From NCBI RefSeq assembly GCF_003286085.1, contig NW_020825346.1:806001-870000 (forward strand): a DNA stretch of 64,000 nt, written 5' to 3'. The notes beneath the pieces were generated by a model, which saw only the letters and a list, made by a program, of their open reading frames with translations, did not search any database and was not told the DNA's origin. Shown in pieces: positions 32,254 through 40,983 of the stretch; position 1 is the stretch's first letter; each line of letters opens with the position of its first letter. The stretch is from Drosophila persimilis. Its lineage: Eukaryota > Arthropoda > Insecta > Diptera > Drosophilidae. The position numbers were made by a program, and so were the translations under genes.

Positions 32254-33390
32254 CTAAGATAATCTAATCGGGGGAACTGAACTCGAGTGTCGCCGCGGGA
32301 CAACAGCAACAGCAAAAAGACGTTTGGCTATACGTGGGGGCTGGCCCCAGCACTCACCTTCCGTGCGCCAGATGTACCGCGTGAGGGACCAGGGCGTACG
32401 CATATCCTGCGGATGACTGGGCTCAATATAGTGCTTCATTTCGCGCAGGGCCTGGAGCTTGCATTTGATCAGCTCCGTGGGGCAGAGGGTGAGGGTGGAG
32501 AAGCAGGCGGCCAGGGAGCCGGCACAGGCATTTTGGGTGGTCGTCAGCTGGCTGGTTGTCTCCTTATTGACCATGAAAGCGACAAACTTCTGGCATCCTC
32601 CGTAGGCGGCAAAGAGAACCGAATTCTCGGCCACATTGGCCACCACGGCGGGCAGGGAGCCCGCATAGAGGCCCCGGAATATACCATCCTTTCGATACGT
32701 GCTCACGAAACAGTCGAACATTCCTTTGTAGGCCTCCGGGAAGGTCTGCAGCTTCACCTTGACAGTGTCCAGCGGCTGCGAGACGTACACCTGTGCGGCC
32801 CCGCCTAAGAGATCAAGGGGAGTTGATATTGGTCCCATGGTGTCGGCAGAGCTGTGTGTATACGCACCCAAAGAGCCCGCCAGGAAGTCGATGAGCCCCT
32901 CCACAAAGTTGATGTTGTTCCCGGTTCCGCCTCCATGCATGTCGAGGCGCCGTACGAGTCTTAGGAATTTGCCGAATATGAATAGGAGGCCGTCACGCAC
33001 GGCTTCGAGCGTCGAGAGTGGACTGAGCTTCCGACGCTCGTTCTCGCTCTGCTGGCTCTCCTCCTCGGCCTCGGCCTCCAGCACCGCCTGCTCGTATGCC
33101 TCGAGCAGTTCATCGGGGGCCCCTATCAGCACGGAGCTGCCCACTCGGCTGGAGCCGACTCGCGGCCGTGTCAGCGTTGACGCTGGTTGCTCATCATCGT
33201 TCTTGGGGGCAGGCTTTGGCTCTCGCGGTGCTTGTCTCTTCAGGAATTTCTCTTCGGGTGTCGGGGGTAGGAGCGGTGTTGGTGGCTCCGTTGGATCTTC
33301 TCTCTTACCGATTTGCCTTGACCCCCTGCCCGCGTAAAATGTTTCGGGCTGTGGTTTCTCTTCGGGTCTTGTGCTCTTCTTGTCTGACAT
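32254..33390 (-). CDS. CG1628: U6: truncated ornithine carrier, signature motif intact
   Basis: Its translation is the same as U5: 378 codons with CPTELIKCKL present, exon end at 32358 before GTGAGT and read-through stop at 32254. The near identity with U5 across the whole unit shows that the two were copied from each other recently. Confidence 0.85.
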   Translation of the reverse strand: MSDKKSTRPEEKPQPETFYAGRGSRQIGKREDPTEPPTPLLPPTPEEKFLKRQAPREPKPAPKNDDEQPASTLTRPRVGSSRVGSSVLIGAPDELLEAYEQAVLEAEAEEESQQSENERRKLSPLSTLEAVRDGLLFIFGKFLRLVRRLDMHGGGTGNNINFVEGLIDFLAGSLGAYTHSSADTMGPISTPLDLLGGAAQVYVSQPLDTVKVKLQTFPEAYKGMFDCFVSTYRKDGIFRGLYAGSLPAVVANVAENSVLFAAYGGCQKFVAFMVNKETTSQLTTTQNACAGSLAACFSTLTLCPTELIKCKLQALREMKHYIEPSHPQDMRTPWSLTRYIWRTEGECWGQPPRIAKRLFAVAVVPRRHSSSVPPIRLS

Positions 33391-33568
33391 GACAGTGCTC
33401 TTAGTCTGCTGCTGGATGTTGCTTTCTTCTCTCTTTATTGCTGTTTACTGAAATTCGTCATCATCAAACGATCGGCTGCTCTTCCGATCGTTGTCGTTCG
33501 TGTCCGGTCTGTGGCTGTTGGTGTTGGTGTTGGTGTTGTGTGGGTCTGTTGCTTATTCTCTTTGTCTG

Positions 33569-35014
33569 TTATTGAACGCGCTCTGATAACTTCGAGCTTT
33601 CTGTTGTGTCTTCTTTTCCAGCGATAGTTGTTTTGTTCGCTTTTTCAGCGGTATTTGTTATGTCTGCTTCTTCAGAGGTAGCTGTTATTTTCGCGTTTCC
33701 GCCGGTAGCTGTTATATCTGCTTTTACAGCGGGGGCTGTTAAATCTGCCTTTGCAGCGGGTGTTGCTATATCTGCTTTTACAGCGGCCGTTGTTATATCT
33801 GCTTTTACAGCGGACGCTGTTATGGCGGCGTTTGCAGTGGGGACTGTTATGCCCGTTTTTACAGCGGAGGCTGTTATATCTTCGTTTACAGTGGGATCTG
33901 TTATGTCGGCTTTTACACAGGTAGCTGCTATGTCCGCGTTTCCAGTGGTGACTGCTGTGTTAGCTGTTTCTATTTCTGTTACTTCCACTGTTCCAGGCAC
34001 TGTTAACTCCAACGTTTCAGGCGTCACTGTTGGTCGCTGTGTCTCAGCAAATTGTTCCAAATTCTTAGAAGTTTCCAATCGACTTATTTCAGCTGCTACT
34101 AAGTTCGAGTTTTTAAACAAATTTACAACTTGTGTCGTGGGCAAGGGGATACTACTTTCGGGCACTGGCAGTGGGGCTTGCTCTGCTTCAATACTCCCGA
34201 GCCGTAATGCGGTGGTTAGCTTAGCTTTAGCACAACCTTCCGACCAATCAATTGGATGCTTTGGATACTGGCCAACTGATGCGTTCAGGTAGCGGTTCAG
34301 TAGCGAATCCGATGCTTTTGCAACCACCGCTTCTTCTTCAGTTATGTTCTGTTCTTGTTGATCAAAATGGCTTGCAGCTAATTTCAATGACGCTAGTTGG
34401 GCGCTGCCACACGGACTTGACGGGGTACTGCTGTCGGTTACGGGTGCTAGGGGCTGCTCTTCTGGTGCCACAATACTCCGGAACCGTAGGGCGGTGGTTA
34501 GCTTAGCTTTAGCACAACCTTCCGACCAATCAATTGGATGCTTTGGATACTGGTCAACTGATGCGTTCAGGTAGCGGGCCAGTAGCGAATTCGCTGCTTT
34601 TGTAGCTTCTGCTTCTGCTTCTGCTTCTTCTTCAGTCAACTGTTCCTCGGCCTCGGCCGCAGGAGCTTGTCGATCGAATGTGCTTGCAGTCAATTTCAAT
34701 GGTTGTATGGGCTCGTTACCAGACGCTGTGCTGGACTTTTTGTCATATGGAGAGGTGCACAATGGATTCAGGGTTCGCAGCAGTGGCCGCGGGGCACGAG
34801 GTCCTGGCTTGGGTGCGGCTGGTGGCCGACCAAAAATCTTTGCGATATTGGAACGTACCTTTTTAGATGCCAAACCAGTCACAATCGCCGTCACGCCCAC
34901 AATGCCCACTAGGCCCACAACGCCCTCCGTTAGTGTGTCTTCGCGTGTGTGTCTTTCGTTGGGATCCCAAACTTTCTGCTTTCGATTGTACTCGTACTCG
35001 TAATCCTTACTCAT
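33569..35014 (-). CDS. U6: gene C, two-block form
   Basis: The 481-residue frame is indistinguishable from U5 in translation, including VPTANAA and KEDTTES. It starts at ATG 35014 and stops 178 bp before the U6 carrier ATG. Function unknown. Confidence 0.8.
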   Translation of the reverse strand: MSKDYEYEYNRKQKVWDPNERHTREDTLTEGVVGLVGIVGVTAIVTGLASKKVRSNIAKIFGRPPAAPKPGPRAPRPLLRTLNPLCTSPYDKKSSTASGNEPIQPLKLTASTFDRQAPAAEAEEQLTEEEAEAEAEATKAANSLLARYLNASVDQYPKHPIDWSEGCAKAKLTTALRFRSIVAPEEQPLAPVTDSSTPSSPCGSAQLASLKLAASHFDQQEQNITEEEAVVAKASDSLLNRYLNASVGQYPKHPIDWSEGCAKAKLTTALRLGSIEAEQAPLPVPESSIPLPTTQVVNLFKNSNLVAAEISRLETSKNLEQFAETQRPTVTPETLELTVPGTVEVTEIETANTAVTTGNADIAATCVKADITDPTVNEDITASAVKTGITVPTANAAITASAVKADITTAAVKADIATPAAKADLTAPAVKADITATGGNAKITATSEEADITNTAEKANKTTIAGKEDTTESSKLSERVQ

Positions 35015-36376
35015 TTTTGGGAACCGAAAATTTGGTTTTGAAATAATATGCGCACTTTGTATATTTGTATGTGTCTGCTACGATGCCAAAAAGGTGTCTA
35101 GAAAAACTGCCTTCTGTCAGAATAAAATTCTTATCGATTGAAATGCCTTTCAATGTACGTTTTTTGTTGTTTTTTTTTATTATTAATAATCGATAATTTG
35201 ATTACGCCATATGTATATATATGTCTGTGTGTATATATATATATATATCATTTCGATCAGCGTTTTCAGTGTGTGTGTGTTTGTGTGGGTGTGTCTGTCT
35301 GTTTTTGTGGATATACAATTCTTGCATTAATATTATTATCATTGTTTTTGGGTTTTTTTCTTGTTTTTTTTGGTATGTGTTTTGTATATCGTTTCAGTTT
35401 TTTTTAATATTTTGTTGGTTTATGTTTTTTTCGGGCTTTTTGTTCTTTTGCCTTATCGCATTCTGCGGCTTATATAAATTTAATAATTTACATGAAATTA
35501 TAACATATGTATTTACTCGCTATACCATACCATTTATTTATTATTATTATTATTTTTATTATATATATATATATATGCTTGTATATATAGCCATTTAGCC
35601 CCCATTGTCTGACTAGAATCGCTGAAACGCCATTATCCACAATATTTATAATATAATAGTAAAAAAAAAACAATAACAAGAAAAAAAATAGAGAGACACA
35701 CACACTCGTTAGGTTTTCGAGACGCCAATTGCGATCTTCGAGCACATGCCATTGAGTATGGGATGATGCTTGAGCTAGGTTCCTGATCGGTCATGTATCG
35801 GTATGTCTATACACTATCCATATATATATATATATTCATTCGCTGAGTTTGCAGGGGATAATGAGGGTAATAAAGGTCCTCTTGCCGAATCTAGAGAGGA
35901 GAAACTCTGCCCACACTTTGTACTCGTTAATACGCTTTACTTTACTCGTTTCTCATGGTGTAAAAATATTATTCAATATCATTATTATTACTATATTTAC
36001 TATTACTATTACTATATTTATAATATTTATTTTATGCTTCCTATACAACTATACATATTTGTGTGTGTGTTTTGTGTGTGTGTTAAAATCAGATTTGGGA
36101 AACACACAATTCTAAACAGATCTAAACACTTAAAAAGATTGGCACGCTTTGAAATCGGAGCTCGAACGGATGATGGGCATGGAGATCTTCGGAGGAGAAT
36201 ATGGAATATATGGAGGAACTAAAGTTATTGTTGCGCTTCAAATTGAACTACGTGAAATGGAGCTCCCACTCCCACTCCCGCTTCCGCTTCCGCTCCTACA
36301 GATCCCTTCTAGGTATTGCACTCTTGTCACGGCCCCAGGATATAGTCATAGTCTACCCGTCCCCTCCCTCACGCCT
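35015..36376. other. U6 spacer: shortened, no gene
   Basis: It carries the same private deletion with a TACTAT run as U5 (near 35990-36020). Otherwise it is ordinary spacer with (TA)n, GT, T-rich and hexamer tracts. The shared private structure confirms a recent U5/U6 duplication. Confidence 0.65.
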
Positions 36377-37794
36377 CTAGTAGTAGGCGGGGAACGGGTG
36401 ATAGTTAGACGGATTCGAGGCATGATGATTGGCCGACGGCAGCACAGGCGGCGGTCGTACGCCCGGATGGTAGTTGCTCGATGCCACCTGGTGGTAGGCC
36501 CCAAAGCTGCGGGCCATGTGCCGATTCTGGGCCACTGCCGCCGCCGACTCGCCCAGGAGGCGGGACTGGTCTGCTGTGCCCAGCAGGCGATTGTTCTGTT
36601 CCATCAGCAGATGGGCGGTGGGGTCGACCAGCAGGCGGTGCTGGTCGGCGGCATTTGAGGCGGCCAGAATTCGGTGCTGCTCCACCGTAGAGAGCAGGCG
36701 GTGATGCTCGAGACTGTCGCGGCTCTGGTGCTGCATCTGCGAGGAGAGGAACGACCGATTGTTGCCCACGGCCATGTTGGCCGTGTTCGGTGTGAGGTCC
36801 AGCGAGGCCATTCGCAGCATGTCGTAATGCGGATGGTTGTAGGGCAGCTGTGGCGGCGACGACACCACATAGTTGGCCGTGCGGCTCAGGTCCACGGAGG
36901 TGGTCTGGTCGTGCTCCTGCTCGCCCAGCTGCTCGCTCAGCATGTTGTGCATGGCCGCCGCCGACTGGTGTTGCTGCATGGCCAGCTGGCTGCCGTGTCC
37001 GTGCTCCTGCTGGTGCACCACCGATGCACCCGTTGCCTGCTGTGCCTGCGCCTGGGCCTGGGCCTGCGCCTGCTGGCTCTGCTCCCTGTCCGACAGAATG
37101 TCGTAGATGTGATGGTAGCGACTGCTTGGCAGCTGGATGTTGTGGTGATAGTTGCTCGACGCATTCGATCTCGAGCTCATGTCCAGGCCCTGCAGATCGG
37201 ACAGATCGTTGGCCGCACTCGCCGCCACGGCAGCAGCCGCCGCCGCACTCGCCGCATTGCTGTTGCTGCTCTGGCGATACTCCGCCGGCGAGTCGAGCTC
37301 CTGGCTGTTGTACTTCAGGTTGCTCGCCATGCTCTCGTACTTGGAGTACATGAGATCGATCTACGACCGCGCTGCTCGAAATAACAAACAGAATGAACGT
37401 TCCATTGGCGGTAAAAGTAGCGAGTAACGAGGGAAAAATGCAATGAAAAATAAGAGTTGGTGAAGCGATAAATGCTGACATACAAAAATGTTCTGTACCT
37501 GTTCTGCGGCATGATGCTGTTCTCCTCGTCGCTGGACATTTGATTGTGACGCGAGAGGTTGTGCCGCTGGCGTTGCTCGTGCTGGTCCTGCTCCTGCACC
37601 GCCCGGAGAGTTGGGCGGCGGCGAGGGCGGCGTGCGATGGTGCGACGAAGAGAAGCCATCGGAGTCGGGATGCTGCGGTTGGGGTGTGCTGCCCGCATCC
37701 ACGTCCACATCGTTCTGGTTCTGGTTGCTCTGCGGATTGGTTGGCGTCGAGGCGCTGGGCGAGATGTTGCAGGCTCCCAGGAACATCGGAAGTG
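36377..37794 (-). pseudogene. U7: gene A 3' fragment (nonsense, 29-bp and 287-bp deletions)
   Basis: The terminal exon is 36377-37374. It has the TAG codon and GAG acceptor of the U1/U2/U3/U8 type. A further 29-bp deletion right after the plus-strand CTACGAC (37367) removes the coding start of the exon (GQDMRMKFPQ region). The previous-exon remnant 37499-37794 has MFLGACN and SPPPNSPG. This copy cannot encode the natural exon join. Confidence 0.85.
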
Positions 37795-37840
37795 AATTCT
37801 GAATTATGGAGAGGAATTGCTTGATTGCTGAAAAGCCACG

Positions 37841-38947
37841 CTAAGATAATCTAATCGGGGGAACTGAACTCGAGTGTCGCCGCGGGACAACAGCAACAGC
37901 AAAAAGACGTTTGGCTATACGTGGGGGCTGGCCCCAGCACTCACCTTCCGTGCGCCAGATGTACCGCGTGAGGGACCAGGGCGTACGCATATCCTGCGGA
38001 TGACTGGGCTCAATATAGTGCTTCATTTCGCGCAGGGCCTGGAGGGTGAGCGTAGAGAAGCAGGCGGCCAGGGAGCCGGCACAGGCATTTTGGGTGGTCG
38101 TCAGCTGGCTGGTTGTCTCCTTATTGACCATGAAAGCGACAAACTTCTGGCATCCTCCGTAGGCGGCAAAGAGAACCGAATTCTCGGCCACATTGGCCAC
38201 CACGGCGGGCAGGGAGCCCGCATAGAGGCCCCGGAATATACCATCCTTTCGATACGTGCTCACGAAACAGTCGAACATTCCTTTGTAGGCCTCCGGGAAG
38301 GTCTGCAGCTTCACCTTGACAGTGTCCAGCGGCTGCGAGACGTACACCTGTGCGGCCCCGCCTAAGAGATCAAGGGGAGTTGATATTGGTCCCATGGTGT
38401 CGGCAGAGCTGTGTGTATACGCACCCAAAGAGCCCGCCAGGAAGTCGATGAGCCCCTCCACAAAGTTGATGTTGTTCCCGGTTCCGCCTCCATGCATGTC
38501 GAGGCGCCGTACGAGTCTTAGGAATTTGCCGAATATGAATAGGAGGCCGTCACGCACGGCTTCGAGCGTCGAGAGTGGACTGAGCTTCCGACGCTCGTTC
38601 TCGCTCTGCTGGCTCTCCTCCTCGGCCTCGGCCTCCAGCACCGCCTGCTCGTATGCCTCGAGCAGTTCATCGGGGGCCCCTATCAGCACGGAGCTGCCCA
38701 CTCGGCTGGAGCCGACTCGCGGCCGTGTCAGCGTTGACGCTGGTTGCTCATCATCGTTCTTGGGGGCAGGCTTTGGCTCTCGCGGTGCTTGTCTCTTCAG
38801 GAATTTCTCTTCGGGTGTCGGGGGTAGGAGCGGTGTTGGTGGCTCCGTTGGATCTTCTCTCTTACCGATTTGCCTTGACCCCCTGCCCGCGTAAAATGTT
38901 TCGGGCTGTGGTTTCTCTTCGGGTCTTGTGCTCTTCTTTTCTGACAT
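37841..38947 (-). CDS. CG1628: U7: truncated ornithine carrier, repeat-2 motif deleted
   Basis: This 368-codon form starts MSEKKS (MSDKKS elsewhere, except U8). It has the 30-bp loss of CPTELIKCKL but not the 27-bp insertion, the third indel combination in the array. The exon ends at 37945, with read-through stop at 37841. Confidence 0.8.
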   Translation of the reverse strand: MSEKKSTRPEEKPQPETFYAGRGSRQIGKREDPTEPPTPLLPPTPEEKFLKRQAPREPKPAPKNDDEQPASTLTRPRVGSSRVGSSVLIGAPDELLEAYEQAVLEAEAEEESQQSENERRKLSPLSTLEAVRDGLLFIFGKFLRLVRRLDMHGGGTGNNINFVEGLIDFLAGSLGAYTHSSADTMGPISTPLDLLGGAAQVYVSQPLDTVKVKLQTFPEAYKGMFDCFVSTYRKDGIFRGLYAGSLPAVVANVAENSVLFAAYGGCQKFVAFMVNKETTSQLTTTQNACAGSLAACFSTLTLQALREMKHYIEPSHPQDMRTPWSLTRYIWRTEGECWGQPPRIAKRLFAVAVVPRRHSSSVPPIRLS

Positions 38948-39125
38948 GACAGTGCTCTTAGTCTGCTGCTGGATGTTGCTTTCTTCTCTCTTTATTGCTG
39001 TTTACTGAAATTCGTCATCATCAAACGATCGGCTGCTCTTCCGATCGTTATCGTTCGTGTCCGGTCTGTGGCTGTTGCTGTTGGTGTTGGTGTTGTGTGG
39101 GTCTGTTGCTTATTCTCTTTGTCTG

Positions 39126-40490
39126 TTATTGAACGCGCTCTGATAACTTCGAGCTTTCTGTTGTGTCTTCTTTTCCAGCGATAGTTGTTTTGTTCGCTTT
39201 TTCAGCGGTATTTGTTATGTCTGCTTCTTCAGAGGTATCTGCTGCTTTTATATCTGCTTTTACAGCGGCCGTTGTTATATCTGCTTTTACAGCGGACGCT
39301 GTTATGGCGGCGTTTGCAGTGGGGACTGTTATGCCCGTTTTTACAGCGGAGGCTGTTATATCTTCGTTTACAGTGGGATCTGTTATGTCGGCTTTTACAC
39401 AGGTAGCTGCTATGTCCGCGTTTCCAGTGGTGACTGCTGTGTTAGCTGTTTCTATTTCTGTTACTTCCACTGTTCCAGGCACTGTTAACTCCAACGTTTC
39501 AGGCGTCACTGTTGGTCGCTGTGTCTCAGCAAATTGTTCCAAATTCTTAGAAGTTTCCAATCGACTTATTTCAGCTGCTACTAAGTTCGAGTTTTTAAAC
39601 AAATTTACAACTTGTGTCGTGGGCAAGGGGATACTACTTTCGGGCACTGGCAGTGGGGCTTGCTCTGCTTCAATACTCCCGAGCCGTAATGCGGTGGTTA
39701 GCTTAGCTTTAGCACAACCTTCCGACCAATCAATTGGATGCTTTGGATACTGGCCAACTGATGCGTTCAGGTAGCGGTTCAGTAGCGAATCCGATGCTTT
39801 TGCAACCACCGCTTCTTCTTCAGTTATGTTCTGTTCTTGTTGATCAAAATGGCTTGCAGCTAATTTCAATGACGCTAGTTGGGCGCTGCCACACGGACTT
39901 GACGGGGTACTGCTGTCGGTTACGGGTGCTAGGGGCTGCTCTTCTGGTGCCACAATACTCCGGAACCGTAGGGCGGTGGTTAGCTTAGCTTTAGCACAAC
40001 CTTCCGACCAATCAATTGGATGCTTTGGATACTGGTCAACTGATGCGTTCAGGTAGCGGGCCAGTAGCGAATTCGCTGCTTTTGTAGCTTCTGCTTCTGC
40101 TTCTGCTTCTTCTTCAGTCAACTGTTCCTCGGCCTCGGCCGCAGGAGCTTGTCGATCGAATGTGCTTGCAGTCAATTTCAATGGTTGTATGGGCTCGTTA
40201 CCAGACGCTGTGCTGGACTTTTTGTCATATGGAGAGGTGCACAATGGATTCAGGGTTCGCAGCAGTGGCCGCGGGGCACGAGGTCCTGGCTTGGGTGCGG
40301 CTGGTGGCCGACCAAAAATCTTTGCGATATTGGAACGTACCTTTTTAGATGCCAAACCAGTCACAATCGCCGTCACGCCCACAATGCCCACTAGGCCCAC
40401 AACGCCCTCCGTTAGTGTGTCCTCGCGTGTGTGTCTTTCGTTGGGATCCCAAACTTTCTGCTTTCGATTGTACTCGTAATCCTTACTCAT
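39126..40490 (-). CDS. U7: gene C with 75-bp in-frame loss in the repeat tract
   Basis: The 454-residue frame starts MSKDYEYNRK and has both 94-residue blocks. Between KADI and TSEEADIT, 25 residues of the C-terminal 9-residue repeats are gone and replaced by KAAD. The loss is a multiple of three, so the C terminus GKEDTTESSKLSERVQ is kept in frame. KEDTTES links its 3' end to U5/U6. Confidence 0.8.
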   Translation of the reverse strand: MSKDYEYNRKQKVWDPNERHTREDTLTEGVVGLVGIVGVTAIVTGLASKKVRSNIAKIFGRPPAAPKPGPRAPRPLLRTLNPLCTSPYDKKSSTASGNEPIQPLKLTASTFDRQAPAAEAEEQLTEEEAEAEAEATKAANSLLARYLNASVDQYPKHPIDWSEGCAKAKLTTALRFRSIVAPEEQPLAPVTDSSTPSSPCGSAQLASLKLAASHFDQQEQNITEEEAVVAKASDSLLNRYLNASVGQYPKHPIDWSEGCAKAKLTTALRLGSIEAEQAPLPVPESSIPLPTTQVVNLFKNSNLVAAEISRLETSKNLEQFAETQRPTVTPETLELTVPGTVEVTEIETANTAVTTGNADIAATCVKADITDPTVNEDITASAVKTGITVPTANAAITASAVKADITTAAVKADIKAADTSEEADITNTAEKANKTTIAGKEDTTESSKLSERVQ

Positions 40491-40754
40491 TTTTGGGAAC
40501 CGAAAATTTGGTTTTGAAATAATATGCGCACTTTGTATATTTGTATGTGTCTGCTACGATGCCAAAAAGGTGTCTAGAAAAACTGCCTTCTGTCAGAATA
40601 AAATTCTTATCGATTGAAATGCCTTTCAATGTACGTTTTTTGTTGTTTTTTTTTATTATTAATAATCGATAATTTGATTACGCCATATGTATATATATGT
40701 CTGTGTGTATATATATATATATATCATTTCGATCAGCGTTTTCAGTGTGTGTGT

Positions 40755-40766
40755 GTTTGTGTGGGT

Positions 40767-40767
<1 letters not shown>
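40755..40767 (+). repeat. Left target-site duplication of full-length LINE
   Basis: GTTTGTGTGGGTG directly precedes the poly-T and recurs at 45810-45822 on the other side of the element. It is the normal spacer sequence of empty units. Confidence 0.9.
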
Positions 40768-40807
<40 letters not shown>

Positions 40808-40983
40808 TTGTTGTGTGACTACAGGAAAGCTTCATGCCGACTCAGCCGAAGCCGAAGTGAGGGACTCTAACCGCTCTAAAACCAACCACACCTATCCCGG
40901 ATCCCGGCGGTACTGTCGCGAGATATTACTTCGCCGGGGGGAGATGCCCGTAGGGCTCTTCTCTTAACAATCTCCTTTATCCT

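Noticed and set aside
40768-40806. Poly-T tract as a transcription terminator or assembly gap filler
   Set aside because: It is the poly-A tail of a minus-strand LINE, as shown by the adjacent ORF2 3' end and the 13-bp target duplication.
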